The notes: a model not told the origin generated them from the sequence alone. A stretch of 64,000 nt of DNA from Bradyrhizobium lupini (GCF_040939785.1 NZ_CP162553.1:7149001-7213000); one strand, 5' to 3'. Shown: positions 27,699 through 36,153, counted from the stretch's first letter. Translations and numbers: made by a program.

Positions 27699-28100
27699 AT
27701 GCGCAAATTGTTTTTTGCTTCCGTTGCCGTGCTCGCCCTCTCCTCCGCCGCGCAGGCCGCCAACACTGCGACCACGGTGCAAGTGGGCGTCGTGAACGGT
27801 TCCAGCGTCTCGCAGCAGGGCCTCACCAACGACAGCTCGTCGACCAGCCAGCTCGGCATCATCAACAGCGCGACCACGATGCAGGGCACCAGCGCGGCCT
27901 CGCTCAACAACGGCAGCACGGTCAACCAGGTTGGCGTGCAGAACTCGGCGACGACCGGCCAAGTGGCGTTCGGCAACAACGGCAGCGCGATTACCCAGAA
28001 CTCGTTCGGGCCTGCCGCGCTTCAGAACAACGCCGCCGCCGTCGGACAGCTCAGCGTGTTCGGCGTCAACAGCAGCACCGTCTCGCAGACGGCGCACTAA
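27699..28100 (+). CDS. Curlin-repeat-like secreted protein 1
   Basis: A 133-residue protein with a signal peptide (MRKLFFASVAVLALSSAAQA). The mature part is Gln, Asn, Ser, Thr and Gly-rich with a recurring Q-[VL]-G-x2-N-x-[SA]-x3-Q pattern, as in TVQVGVVNGSSVSQ, TSQLGIINSATTMQ and VNQVGVQNSATTGQ. This matches the curli subunit repeat (CsgA/CsgB) in spacing. It is predicted to be exported and to form beta-helical, amyloid-like fibres. First of five similar genes; no csgEFG export genes lie nearby. Confidence 0.75.
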   Translation: MRKLFFASVAVLALSSAAQAANTATTVQVGVVNGSSVSQQGLTNDSSSTSQLGIINSATTMQGTSAASLNNGSTVNQVGVQNSATTGQVAFGNNGSAITQNSFGPAALQNNAAAVGQLSVFGVNSSTVSQTAH

Positions 28101-28219
28101 GCCAGCCCCGTTTGGCCGGACGCGTCATCTGCGGCGCGTCCGCGCCATCCTTGAAAGCACCGCCTCGGGCGGGACGACTCGGTGAGAGCTTGTCCGCCGA
28201 CTTTCGCGGAGGAAATGTC

Positions 28220-28612
28220 ATGCATCAAAAATATCTCGTTGCCACGATCGTCGCGTTCGGCTTGCTGACCGCTGTCGATGCCCAGGCCGGCAACTCGGCC
28301 AGCGTGCTGCAATTCGGCACCACCAACAACTCCTTCATCTCGCAGAGTGGCGGCACCAACAACAGCGCCACCACGATGCAATTCGGCGCCACCAATACTG
28401 CGACCACCCTGCAGACGGGCTCGCTCCTGACCGTCAACACCTCAGTGATCGGGCAGGGCGGCACCACCGCGACGGCGTCCAACACCGCGTTACTCGGCCA
28501 GGCCGGTGGCTCCAATTCGAGCCTGATCGGCCAGATCGGCGCGAACAACGCGGCGGCCGTCGGACAGCTCGGAATCCTGAACGGCTCGACGATTTTGCAG
28601 CAGACTCCTTGA
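28220..28612 (+). CDS. Curlin-repeat-like secreted protein 2
   Basis: A 130-residue protein from ATG 28220, seven bases after GGAGG; the open frame upstream is not coding. The signal peptide ends near AQA at residue 23. Repeats such as VLQFGTTNNSFISQ, TMQFGATNTATTLQ, LIGQIGANNAAAVGQ keep the QxGxxN...Q period. Its repeats have more Phe than copy 1 (QFG rather than QVG). It lies 120 bases after copy 1 and is probably cotranscribed with it. Confidence 0.75.
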   Translation: MHQKYLVATIVAFGLLTAVDAQAGNSASVLQFGTTNNSFISQSGGTNNSATTMQFGATNTATTLQTGSLLTVNTSVIGQGGTTATASNTALLGQAGGSNSSLIGQIGANNAAAVGQLGILNGSTILQQTP

Positions 28613-28644
28613 TCGCAAATCCATTTTCAGTCGCGAGGCATGTC

Positions 28645-29022
28645 ATGAGACATTTTTCCGGCGCCGCCTGCGGCGCGTTTCTCACCTTGTGTTGCATAGG
28701 CGCCGGATCGGCCGGTGCCCAGACCGCCGACATCAAGACCATCGTGTCGCTCGGCGGCCCGCCGGTCGTGCTGAACCAGAACAGTCAACTCAACATGGCC
28801 GGCGTGTTCATGATAGGCAGCAGCACCAGCGCGACCGTCACTCAAAACGGCACGAACAACGCGACCGGAATCCTGCAATTCGGCGGGACGACGTCGGCAT
28901 CGGTCGGGCAGGCGGGCGTGAACAATGTCGCGTTTGTCGGCCAGGCCGGCCAGTCGACCAGCAGTTTCCTGTCCCAGTTCGGTGCGTTCAACTCGGCGAC
29001 TGTTGTCCAGAATAGCCATTGA
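28645..29022 (+). CDS. Curlin-repeat-like secreted protein 3
   Basis: A 125-residue protein from ATG 28645 (GAGG upstream) with a signal peptide ending near AGAQ. After a linker (TIVSLGGPPVVLNQNSQLNM) come the repeats TVTQNGTNNATGILQFG, SVGQAGVNNVAFVGQAG and SFLSQFGAFNSATVVQ. The first repeat has an added QNGTNN unit resembling CsgB-type nucleator repeats. Starts 32 bases after copy 2. Confidence 0.72.
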   Translation: MRHFSGAACGAFLTLCCIGAGSAGAQTADIKTIVSLGGPPVVLNQNSQLNMAGVFMIGSSTSATVTQNGTNNATGILQFGGTTSASVGQAGVNNVAFVGQAGQSTSSFLSQFGAFNSATVVQNSH

Positions 29023-29069
29023 GTTGGGCGCGACCTCAGCGTCGTCAGAAATGCAATGGGGGCAAGGCA

Positions 29070-29519
29070 ATGATACGCGGTAGACTGCTCCTGGCATTGG
29101 CGGCATTGCTCGCCGCCGTCAGCGTCGCGTCCGAGGCATCCGCCGGATCTGTCCAGCGCGGCGTGACGAACCGGAACGTGAGCATCGAAACGATCGTGCA
29201 ATTCGGCAACGACGTCCAGCCGGTCACGATCGAGGAGAACAGCAGCATCAATATTGCGCGTGTCATCCAGATCGGTGGCACGGGAACGGTCGATGCGACG
29301 ATCATCCAGAACGGCACGCGAAATTATGTCGATGTGATCCAGGTGGGTGGCACCACCAATTTGGCGATCGGTCAGTCGGGTGTGAGCAACATCGCCGATA
29401 TCACTCAGGTCGGCAATTCCACCAATGCCCTCCTGCTCCAGATCGGCGATATGAACACGGGAACGGTGCGACAATTCGGGCGCTTCAACTGGCTGTCGAT
29501 ATTTCAGTTCAGCCGGTGA
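29070..29519 (+). CDS. Curlin-repeat-like secreted protein 4
   Basis: A 149-residue protein from ATG 29070. The signal peptide is MIRGRLLLALAALLAAVSVA with cleavage near ASA. The repeats are more charged and more spaced than in copies 1-3: VIQIGGTGTVDATIIQNGTRN, VIQVGGTTNLAIGQSGVSN and ITQVGNSTNALLLQIGDMN, ending QFGRFNWLSIFQFS. Ile-rich faces and the basic end make it a candidate nucleator or capping subunit by analogy with CsgB; this is inference. Confidence 0.7.
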   Translation: MIRGRLLLALAALLAAVSVASEASAGSVQRGVTNRNVSIETIVQFGNDVQPVTIEENSSINIARVIQIGGTGTVDATIIQNGTRNYVDVIQVGGTTNLAIGQSGVSNIADITQVGNSTNALLLQIGDMNTGTVRQFGRFNWLSIFQFSR

Positions 29520-29538
29520 TCAGAAGGTGAGGTGCAAT

Positions 29539-29829
29539 ATGAGGTTCATCGTACTTGCAGCAGGAATGAGCATCATGATGGCAATGGCAGCGAGGCCGGC
29601 CGGAGCCGGCGAGTCAGGTGACGGCCACACCACGATGGTTCAGGACGAGAACGGCACGTCCGTCATCACCCAGAGCGGCGATCCGGCGCAGGCTGAGGTC
29701 AAGATCGAGAAGGAGCCTGGGCGCACGACGGTCTATCGTCGCAGCGGCGGCAACACCGCCATTGTGACGCAGGGCACCGGAAATCCACAGGACATGCTGG
29801 ACTGGCTACGCAAGCAGCAGGGCCGCTGA
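29539..29829 (+). CDS. Secreted protein with residual curlin-like motifs
   Basis: A 96-residue protein from ATG 29539 (GGTGAGGTG upstream), with a signal peptide MRFIVLAAGMSIMMAMAARP. Only short motifs recall the curlin plan (MVQDENGTSVITQSG, AIVTQGTGN); the middle is charged (VKIEKEPGRTTVYRRSG). It is last in the five-gene run, 19 bases after copy 4, and followed by a terminator, so it belongs to the same unit. It could be an accessory or chaperone-like component. Confidence 0.65.
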   Translation: MRFIVLAAGMSIMMAMAARPAGAGESGDGHTTMVQDENGTSVITQSGDPAQAEVKIEKEPGRTTVYRRSGGNTAIVTQGTGNPQDMLDWLRKQQGR

Positions 29830-29836
29830 CGCACGA

Positions 29837-29867
29837 AGGCCCATCGTCCGTGATGGACGATGGGCCT
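29837..29867. terminator. Terminator at the end of the curlin-like cluster
   Basis: AGGCCCATCGTCC and GGACGATGGGCCT form a perfect 13-base-pair stem around GTGAT. It lies between the curlin-like run and the convergent gene at 29883-30167 and can serve both. No T run follows. Confidence 0.7.
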
Positions 29868-29882
29868 CATCGTGAGCGGGCG

Positions 29883-30167
29883 TTACCAGCTGCGATAGAC
29901 GCCGGTCAGGGTGCCGTTGTTGTTGCCCTCCGGGCCGACATCGCCCTGCGTCGAGCTCGGCGCGGGATGGTTGGTGCCGTTGAGCGCACTGTAAGGTCCG
30001 GCCACATCAGGATAGTACGCGCGTGGCTGAACCGGTTGGTAAGCGGGGGCGGTGCGATCCCAACCCGCGCGGGATCCGTTCCAATCATAGCCCTGGGCCG
30101 AGGCGGCCGTCGTGCCCGCGACGAGGGAAGCCGTGATCAGGCAGAGGAGTTTCGATTTGTTCTGCAT
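29883..30167 (-). CDS. Small secreted protein, hypothetical
   Basis: A 94-residue protein from ATG 30167 with AGGAG eight bases upstream. The signal peptide (LLCLITASLVAGTTAASAQG) cleaves near ASA. The mature part is Pro, Tyr, Gly and Asn-rich (RTAPAYQPVQPRAYYPDVAG) with no cysteines and a C-terminal GNNNGTLTGVYRSW. It is of the type often found in rhizobial envelopes; function unknown. The long open frame upstream to 30341 is not coding. Confidence 0.65.
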   Translation of the reverse strand: MQNKSKLLCLITASLVAGTTAASAQGYDWNGSRAGWDRTAPAYQPVQPRAYYPDVAGPYSALNGTNHPAPSSTQGDVGPEGNNNGTLTGVYRSW

Positions 30168-30449
30168 TGGAGATGCTCCTTGCTGGTGTCGGGAGCCAAC
30201 GACCGCAGTGCGGGAGCGTTCCGGGTGTTGTCGGCCGAAGCGATCAACTCCGATCAACTGGTTATGAAGTCCGTTTCCCGGGAACACGAGCGACATCAGC
30301 CGGAATCCCGGGCGTCTTGCCGCAGCTTGTTCCCTGTTCATCCCGTGCCTTAACCAATAATTAATTATACGTTTGCGGGTGGGCGACAGCCCGGCCTAGC
30401 GTGCGGTGGGGAGCCGCTATTCGCGAAGCCAAACGAGTTGGTGCGTATC

Positions 30450-30890
30450 ATGATGTCGAGATCATTTGGGGCGTTGCTCGCCTCGCTCAGCGCAGCCGCG
30501 CTGCTCCTTGCCCCCAGCGTCGGTTTTGCCAGGCCCGGTGGCACCGTCGCGCATGCCGCCACGCCTTCCGGTCCGGCGGCGCGTCCGCCGATTGCGCCGG
30601 GCGCCAGGTTCCGTGGCCGCAACACGCCCTGGGTCTACTGGCCGGGCGGCGGCGGGTTCTACTATGACAATGCTGGCTACGGCCAGCCTTTCGCCGAGAC
30701 CGCCCAACCCGTCTCCAGCGACGTGCGCTACACCTATACGTACGACGTTCCCTGGGACTGGACGCATCGCTTCCCGCCCAACGTGGTGCCGTCAGACCGG
30801 CCCTACGTGCCGAGCTGTCCGACGGAGCAGGTCACTGTGCCCGGCCGCGGCGGCGGCGAGCACACCGTCAACATCATGCGCTGCTACTGA
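30450..30890 (+). CDS. Secreted protein, hypothetical
   Basis: About 146 residues from ATG 30450 (MMSRSFGALLASLSAAALLL); the frame is open from a TTG at 30438 but the signal peptide fits the ATG better. The mature part includes GGGGFYYDNAGYGQPF, a Tyr/Trp-rich centre (YTYTYDVPWDWTHRFPP) and two cysteines close to the end (SCPTEQVTVP and MRCY). The cysteine-bracketed end suggests a disulfide-bonded periplasmic or surface protein. No family recognised. Confidence 0.65.
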   Translation: MMSRSFGALLASLSAAALLLAPSVGFARPGGTVAHAATPSGPAARPPIAPGARFRGRNTPWVYWPGGGGFYYDNAGYGQPFAETAQPVSSDVRYTYTYDVPWDWTHRFPPNVVPSDRPYVPSCPTEQVTVPGRGGGEHTVNIMRCY

Positions 30891-30908
30891 GCAGCGAGTT
30901 CGGCTCAG

Positions 30909-31751
30909 CTAGCCCAGCTCAAAACTGGTCACGCCGAAGACGCGGTCGGTCCGCAGCGGCGCGATCGGCCCCGTGTACATCCGCGCCGTCTCGAACACCG
31001 GCTTCAGCCCGAGTGATTCCACAAGCGCAATCGCCTCGCGATTGACGGCGGGGACGTCGAGGAAGATCTCGCCGCCGTTTGCGCTTTCCAGCAAGGCCTG
31101 CACGATCGCTTCCGCCGCCGCGCGGTCGTCGGCGACGAGCGGGCCGATCTTGCGGCCGATCCGGCACGGCCGGATCACGCCCCATGCAGCGAGCTTGCCG
31201 TCGCGCAGCAGCGCGCGCCCGACATGTCCTGATGTGCCGATCCAGGCACGCAGGAAGGCACTGCGCGGAGCCGGAAAAACCGTTGCATCGTCGCCTTCAA
31301 CGAGCGCGAGCGGGATCGTGTCGAGCGCAACGACATCGGCGGGCGGCCTCGATGGCGCGGCGACGAAGCCGCCATAGCGGACATTGGCGTGAGCAAGCTG
31401 GAAGCCGGACTTTCTGTAATTGTCCTGCTGTGCCACGACGCCGTCGAGGCCGATCACGCGAGCGCCCGCATGCGCGATCGCCGCGTTCCACATGCGCAGG
31501 CCGTGGCCTCTGTCGCGAAAACCCGATCGCACGATGTAGAAGCCGAGAAACGCGAAGCGATCGTCGTAGTTGACGCAGGAGACGGTCGCGACCGGCTCGC
31601 CGTGGATCTCGCCGACGAAGAAGCCCTTCGCGTCCGGGATCGCGAAACAGGCGGCGTCGGAGAGGCCCGGATTCCAGCCCTCGGCCGCGGCCCAGTCGAC
31701 GGCGATGGCGATCTCCTCGGGGCGCAAATTGCGGATCTCCAAATCGCTCAT
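30909..31751 (-). CDS. GNAT acetyltransferase with DUF1248-like C-terminal domain
   Basis: A 280-residue enzyme. The N-terminal half is a GNAT fold: MSDLEIRNLRPEEIAIAVDW start, motif A SGFRDRGHGLRMWNAAIAHA, and the acyl-CoA-binding QDNYRKSGF. The C-terminal half (PLVADDRAAAEAIVQALLES... and ARMYTGP) resembles the second domain of YitH/HsdD-type acetyltransferases. It transfers acetyl from acetyl-CoA to an unknown amine. Its stop is 18 bases from the end of the convergent gene at 30450-30890. Confidence 0.85.
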   Translation of the reverse strand: MSDLEIRNLRPEEIAIAVDWAAAEGWNPGLSDAACFAIPDAKGFFVGEIHGEPVATVSCVNYDDRFAFLGFYIVRSGFRDRGHGLRMWNAAIAHAGARVIGLDGVVAQQDNYRKSGFQLAHANVRYGGFVAAPSRPPADVVALDTIPLALVEGDDATVFPAPRSAFLRAWIGTSGHVGRALLRDGKLAAWGVIRPCRIGRKIGPLVADDRAAAEAIVQALLESANGGEIFLDVPAVNREAIALVESLGLKPVFETARMYTGPIAPLRTDRVFGVTSFELG

Positions 31752-31861
31752 CTTTCAAGTCGCCTTCGACGGTGGACCTTCCGGCCGGTCCGGCGGTAGA
31801 AGGCCTCATGATAGGCCGGGCCCACGGCTCGCCTCCACGATATCACAAAGGATGATCGCTC

Positions 31862-32578
31862 ATGGCAGCAGAGATGGCAGCAGAGAAGGTCGCACTCGTG
31901 ACCGCCGGCGGCAGCGGCATGGGGGCAGGGGCTGCGCGCCGGCTCGCAGCCGACGGCTTTCGCATCGCCATCCTGTCTTCTTCCGGCAAGGGCGAGGCGC
32001 TGGCAGCCGAGCTCGGTGGGTTAGGGATCACCGGTTCCAACAAGTCGAACGACGATCTGAAGCGGCTTGTGGACGGGGCGCTTGCCCGATGGGGACGCAT
32101 CGACGTGCTCGTCAACAGCGCGGGCCATGGGCCCCGGGCGGCGATCACCGAGATCACCGACGAGCAGTGGCACACCGGCCTCGACACCTATCTGCTCAAC
32201 GTGATCCGTCCGACCCGGCTGGTGATGCCGATCATGCAGACGCAGAAGGGCGGAGCCATCATCAACATCTCGACCGCCTGGGCGTTCGAGCCGAGCGCGA
32301 TGTTTCCGACCTCTGCGGTGTTCCGCGCCGGCCTCGCCGCCTTCACGAAGATCTTCACCGACACCCATGCCGCCGACAACATCCGGATGAACAATGTGCT
32401 GCCGGGCTGGATCGACAGCCTGCCGCAGCTGGATGCACGCCGCGACAGCGTGCCGATGCGGCGCTACGGCAAGGTCGAGGAGATCGCCGCGACGATCTCG
32501 TTCCTGGCGTCCGACGGCGCGGCCTATATCACGGGACAGAACATCCGCGTCGACGGCGGACTGACGCGTTCGGTCTGA
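31862..32578 (+). CDS. Short-chain dehydrogenase/reductase
   Basis: A 238-residue NAD(P)-dependent oxidoreductase of the classical SDR type. The nucleotide site is TAGGSGMGAGAARRLA and NSAG follows in VLVNSAGHGPRA. The usual YxxxK is replaced: the region reads INISTAWAFEPSAMFPTSAV where SerTyr-xxx-Lys is expected, so a Tyr at the standard position is missing and the enzyme may be altered in activity. The C-terminal part (GKVEEIAATISFLASDGAAY) is typical. Start ATG 31862 follows AAGGA. Substrate unknown. Confidence 0.8.
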   Translation: MAAEMAAEKVALVTAGGSGMGAGAARRLAADGFRIAILSSSGKGEALAAELGGLGITGSNKSNDDLKRLVDGALARWGRIDVLVNSAGHGPRAAITEITDEQWHTGLDTYLLNVIRPTRLVMPIMQTQKGGAIINISTAWAFEPSAMFPTSAVFRAGLAAFTKIFTDTHAADNIRMNNVLPGWIDSLPQLDARRDSVPMRRYGKVEEIAATISFLASDGAAYITGQNIRVDGGLTRSV

Positions 32579-32844
32579 GACGCGGAGCGTCGGATCGCGC
32601 GCGGGTTGTCGCGATGCGACAGTGGTGTGCGTCGCGCGTCACGGAGGAGGGATGACGCGTGGCCCTCCAGTCACACCCGTCACGCGTTCGCGTGCCGCAC
32701 GGCTCACACTACGTCACAGTCCCTATGAACTTCGCCGCAGCCCAAGACGGCCAGGGACCGGCAGCCTATGCCCAATCTGCGCCGGACAACTTCCGCCCGC
32801 GCATTCGAAACGCGAGATCAATCGCGCGGGGCAAGGAGACTGGA

Positions 32845-33664
32845 ATGAAGAAGTTTTTGCTGGCGGTTGCCGCGGTTGTTTTGGGCTCCGCATCCGTGCA
32901 GGCGGCCGACCTCGCGGCGCACTACACCAAGGCGCCAATGATGGCGACGGCCTACAACTGGACCGGCTTTTACGTCGGCGGCAATGTCGGCGGGCAATGG
33001 GGCAGCGCCGATCCGGCCACCTCGACCGCGTTCGATCCCGCCGGCTATTTCGCGGACACCAGTGTTACCGCGATTGCTGCAGTCGGCGCCCAGCGTGTCA
33101 ACAGCTCCAGCGTCACCGGCGGTCTTACCGCCGGCTATAACTGGCAACTTAACAACGCCGTGCTCGGCCTGGAAGGCGATATCAACTATTTCGGCTTCAA
33201 GGGCAGTGCGACGGGTTCGGCGCTCTATCCGTGCTGCGCACCGACCGGCTTCACCGTGTCGTCGTCGGTCTCGGCCGACTGGCTCGCCACCATCCGCGGC
33301 CGCATCGGTTTCCTCGCTGCTCCGACCTGGCTGCTCTACGCCACCGGCGGTGCGGCGATCGCCGAGGTGAAGGGCATTTTCAACTTCGTGGACACGTTCG
33401 CTGCGGCGACTGAGTCGGCCGCGTTCCGCGACACGCTTGGGCTGGACCGCAGGTGTCGGCACCGAATATGCCTTCGGCGGTGGCTGGTCGCTCAAGGCGG
33501 AATATCTCTACGTCGACCTCGGACGCAGCACCGTGACCAGCACCAATCTGCTTGGCGGCGCGTTTCCGACCAACGTCTTCACCCACTCGGTCGATCTCAA
33601 ATCGAACATCGTGCGCGTCGGCGTGAACTATAAGTTCGGCGGACCCGTCGTTGCCAGGTACTGA
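32845..33664 (+). CDS. Outer-membrane beta-barrel protein, one frameshift
   Basis: About 273 residues with a signal peptide (MKKFLLAVAAVVLGSASVQA) and then YNWTGFYVGGNVGGQWG, the start of the rhizobial outer-membrane immunogenic/porin-like barrel family. Near 33434-33442 (ACGCTTGGGCTGG) the frame shifts; the protein then continues as GWTAGVGTEYAFGGGWSLKA and ends VGVNYKFGGPVVARY, with the expected aromatic close. Removing one base joins them. AAGGAG precedes ATG 32845. These proteins form eight-stranded barrels and are abundant in the envelope. Confidence 0.85.
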
Positions 33665-33689
33665 GCATTCCCGTTCCGACCTGGGCGTG

Positions 33690-33720
33690 GAAAGCCCGGC
33701 TTAGCCGGGGCTTTCTGTTT
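33690..33720 (+). terminator. Rho-independent terminator of the outer-membrane protein gene
   Basis: GAAAGCCCGGC and GCCGGGGCTTTC pair as an 11-base-pair stem with one bulged G and a TTA loop, followed by TGTTTTT. It ends 26-56 bases after the stop at 33664. Confidence 0.8.
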
Positions 33721-33734
33721 TTCGCTAGGCGGAT

Positions 33735-34898
33735 TCAGTGCGATGCCACCAGATGCGCCAATGCTGGCAGGATCCTGTAGCGCGCGATCTCGTGCGGATA
33801 TTCGCCCCGATTGGCGAGCAGGACGATCCCGATCCGCTGCGCCGGCACCAGGCCGATATAGCCAGAGGCGTTGTTGAGCCCACCCGGCTTGTCGACGACG
33901 GTGACGCCCGGCAGACGCACCGTCTCCCAGGCCATTCCCTGCCCAAACTTGTCGTCGACGCGGAAAATCTCGTGCTGCGTCATCCGCAGGGCCTCGCGCA
34001 AGTGAGGCTCGGTCGACCGCCCATCGACGCAGGCCGCAACGAATGCGGCGAGATCTCGCGGCGAAGAAAACATCTGGCCGGTGCCGGGGAAATCAAAATA
34101 ACTCTGCTGGTTGCCGATGGGGCCGATTGCCATGCCCTGATCCGAGTAGCCCTGGACCGCGAGCTGCATCCAGGCGTCGTCCATGACGGCACGGCTGTCC
34201 TCGCCGCGTTCGGGCACGGAGGTCGCATTCATGCCGATCGGCTTGAGGATGTGTTGTTCAAACAGGGTTGCGATCGGAGCGCCGTAACAGCGCTCGAGCA
34301 CGAGTTGAAGCAGCACGTAGCCGGCGTGGCTGTAGACGCGCTGCTTGCCGGGCGCTTCGCCGGCTTGCGGTCTCCAGCTGTTGAACATGTCGATGAGCTG
34401 CGCGCGGGAAAACGTGTCGCTCGGCCACGGCGGATGATCGGTCGGCAGCAGCATGCCTGAGGTGTGCGTGACGAGTTCGCCGACAGTGATGCGGCGAACA
34501 TAGTCGCCGGTGAGCTCCGGCTGATATTTCGCCAGACGATCGTCGAGCCGCAGTTCGCCGCGGAGGGTGCCGAGCGCAACCAGCGTCGCCTCAAACGGCT
34601 TGCGTAGGGAACCGAGGTTGAACAGCGTGTCCGGCGTGACCGGCCTTCGCGTGGCGCTGTCGGCAAAGCCGTAATTGAAGTACTCGACATGGCTGCCGGC
34701 ATAAAGTGCAGCGGCGAGACCGCCCGGCTGGTCCGGCGTCGCGGTCGGCGTCAGTTCGTTCGCAACGATGTCGCGCATCTGCGCGATCATGTCGGAATCC
34801 GCGGCGGCCCCGCGCGGCCATGCAAGCGCAAGGGGAACGAGCGCGGCCCGGGCGAGCGCCCGTCGGGTGAGATACGATGAGGTGACAACAGACGACAC
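33735..34898 (-). CDS. Class C beta-lactamase-family serine hydrolase
   Basis: A 387-residue exported protein from GTG 34898. A hydrophobic leader with an RR (TRRALARAALVPLALA) precedes the catalytic domain. The SxxK motif is SLRK in NLGSLRKPFEAT, the second motif is YSH in RVYSHAGYV in place of YxN, and the third is KPG in VVDKPGGLN in place of KTG. It could be an AmpC-type beta-lactamase or a penicillin-binding-protein-like esterase; altered second and third motifs do not decide between them. No AmpR gene is adjacent. Confidence 0.8.
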   Translation of the reverse strand: MSSVVTSSYLTRRALARAALVPLALAWPRGAAADSDMIAQMRDIVANELTPTATPDQPGGLAAALYAGSHVEYFNYGFADSATRRPVTPDTLFNLGSLRKPFEATLVALGTLRGELRLDDRLAKYQPELTGDYVRRITVGELVTHTSGMLLPTDHPPWPSDTFSRAQLIDMFNSWRPQAGEAPGKQRVYSHAGYVLLQLVLERCYGAPIATLFEQHILKPIGMNATSVPERGEDSRAVMDDAWMQLAVQGYSDQGMAIGPIGNQQSYFDFPGTGQMFSSPRDLAAFVAACVDGRSTEPHLREALRMTQHEIFRVDDKFGQGMAWETVRLPGVTVVDKPGGLNNASGYIGLVPAQRIGIVLLANRGEYPHEIARYRILPALAHLVASH

Positions 34899-35000
34899 GG
34901 CTCTGGCGCAAGATTCGATGCGCCCCCAGTCCCTTGTAGCGGGAAGGGCCGATCGTCCCTATTCACGATTGCGCGTGGTGGGTTCCGCGCGAATGGTCCG

Positions 35001-35030
35001 TTAGCCCGGATGGAGCGAAGCGCAATCCGG
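35001..35030. repeat. Short CCGGAT/ATCCGG palindromic repeat
   Basis: TTAGCCCGGATGGAGCGAAG followed by CGCAATCCGG forms a hairpin (CCGGAT, ATCCGG arms). It is a type of intergenic palindrome common in Bradyrhizobium. One copy is seen in this window. Confidence 0.5.
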
Positions 35031-35101
35031 AAAGTGCCGCAGCCGAGCTAGCGGCCCCGATTCGCTTCCCTTCATCCAGGCTACCAGTCGGCGAATTTAA
35101 C

Positions 35102-35168
35102 TTAGCTAATTGGCTAACAATTGTTGACGCGAGATCATGGCAGCCCTATAGTTAGCCCCATGGCTAAC
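35102..35168 (+). promoter_or_regulatory. Promoter and two operators of the ArsR/SRPBCC operon
   Basis: TTGACG at 35124-35129 and TATAGT at 35147-35152 are separated by 17 bases. A perfect palindrome GTTAGCC-CCAT-GGCTAAC (35151-35168) covers the end of the -10 box, the expected start of transcription near 35159 and the ATG at 35160. A second inverted repeat, TTAGC and GCTAA (35102-35117), lies upstream of the -35. Both halves share TTAGC/GCTAA, so the ArsR-type repressor probably binds both and blocks the promoter. The transcript would be nearly leaderless. Confidence 0.75.
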
Positions 35169-35564
35169 CAACTATCCCGGCTCGATCAGGTTTTCGCGGC
35201 CCTTGCCGATCCCACCCGGCGGGCGATCGTGATGCGGCTCTGCGCCGGCGAGGCGTCGGTCGGCGAACTCGCCGATCCCTTCGCGATGGCGCTGCCGAGC
35301 TTCATGAAGCACATCCATGTGCTGGAGACGAGCGGTCTCGTCCTGTCGGAGAAATCCGGTCGCGTGCGCACCTGCCGCCTCAGTCCTGACGCGCTCCTCA
35401 CTGCGGAGGACTGGTTCCAGCACCAGCGTGCGATCTGGGAGGCGCGGCTCGATCGCTTCGAAACCTATGTGATGAAGCTGAAGAAAGAGCGGGCGGCTGC
35501 CAAACGGCCGACCAAGACAAGTAACAAGACGATCGACAAGACAACCAGACGGAAAGGTTCCTGA
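35160..35564 (+). CDS. ArsR-type winged-helix repressor
   Basis: A 134-residue regulator from ATG 35160. The winged helix runs from VFAALADPTRRAIVMRLCAG to the recognition region AMALPSFMKHIHVLETSGLV and the wing SGRVRTCRL. It has no clear metal-binding cysteine set, so it belongs to the ArsR group paired with SRPBCC proteins rather than to metal sensors. The tail is Lys/Thr-rich. It is followed by the SRPBCC gene after two bases and probably represses its own operon through the palindromes at its start. Confidence 0.9.
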   Translation: MANQLSRLDQVFAALADPTRRAIVMRLCAGEASVGELADPFAMALPSFMKHIHVLETSGLVLSEKSGRVRTCRLSPDALLTAEDWFQHQRAIWEARLDRFETYVMKLKKERAAAKRPTKTSNKTIDKTTRRKGS

Positions 35565-35566
35565 CG

Positions 35567-36058
35567 ATGACGAATTCTGCCAATCCCGCTCTGTCGCAAT
35601 GGTCGCTCGACCGTGAGATCGTGATGTCGCGCGTGATCGACGCGCCGCGCGATCTGGTGTTCGAAGCGTGGTCCGACCCGAAGCATCTGCCGCAATGGTT
35701 CGGCCCGAAGGGCTTCAAGCTCGAGACCTTCGAGATCGACGTGCGGGTCGGCGGCGTCTGGCGCTTCAACATGATCGGCCCGGACGGCACGGTCTACCCG
35801 AACCGCATGCGCTTTCGCCGCATCGAACGGCCGTCGCTGATGGAGATGGATCACGGTACCGACCAGGACGAGGATCCCGGAATGTTCCGTTTCACCGTCA
35901 CCTTCGCCGAGCAGAGCAACGGCAAGACGGTTCTGATGATGCGGCAGCTGGCGTCGAGCGCGGCGCAGCGCGACGGCATGATCAACTTCGGTGCCGTCGA
36001 ATACGGCTACCAGACACTCGACAAGCTCGCGGCCTATGTGAGTGGGATGAAGAGGTAG
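35567..36058 (+). CDS. SRPBCC (AHSA1-like) protein
   Basis: A 163-residue protein with the START/AHSA1 fold: SRVIDAPRDLVFEAWSDPKH start, LPQWFGPKGF, and GVWRFNMIGPDGTVYPN mid-section, closing with a long C-terminal helix (YQTLDKLAAYVSGMK). Such proteins hold a hydrophobic ligand in a deep cavity. ArsR/SRPBCC gene pairs are frequent in alphaproteobacteria, the ArsR protein being the regulator. Two bases separate the genes. Ligand unknown. Confidence 0.9.
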   Translation: MTNSANPALSQWSLDREIVMSRVIDAPRDLVFEAWSDPKHLPQWFGPKGFKLETFEIDVRVGGVWRFNMIGPDGTVYPNRMRFRRIERPSLMEMDHGTDQDEDPGMFRFTVTFAEQSNGKTVLMMRQLASSAAQRDGMINFGAVEYGYQTLDKLAAYVSGMKR

Positions 36059-36153
36059 GGCGAGCAGCCACTTCCCTCTCATGCGGAGGAGGCCGCGGAG
36101 CGGCCGCCTCGAAGCACGAGGACCATTGGTGAAGCCTTCATTCTTCAAGGCGC

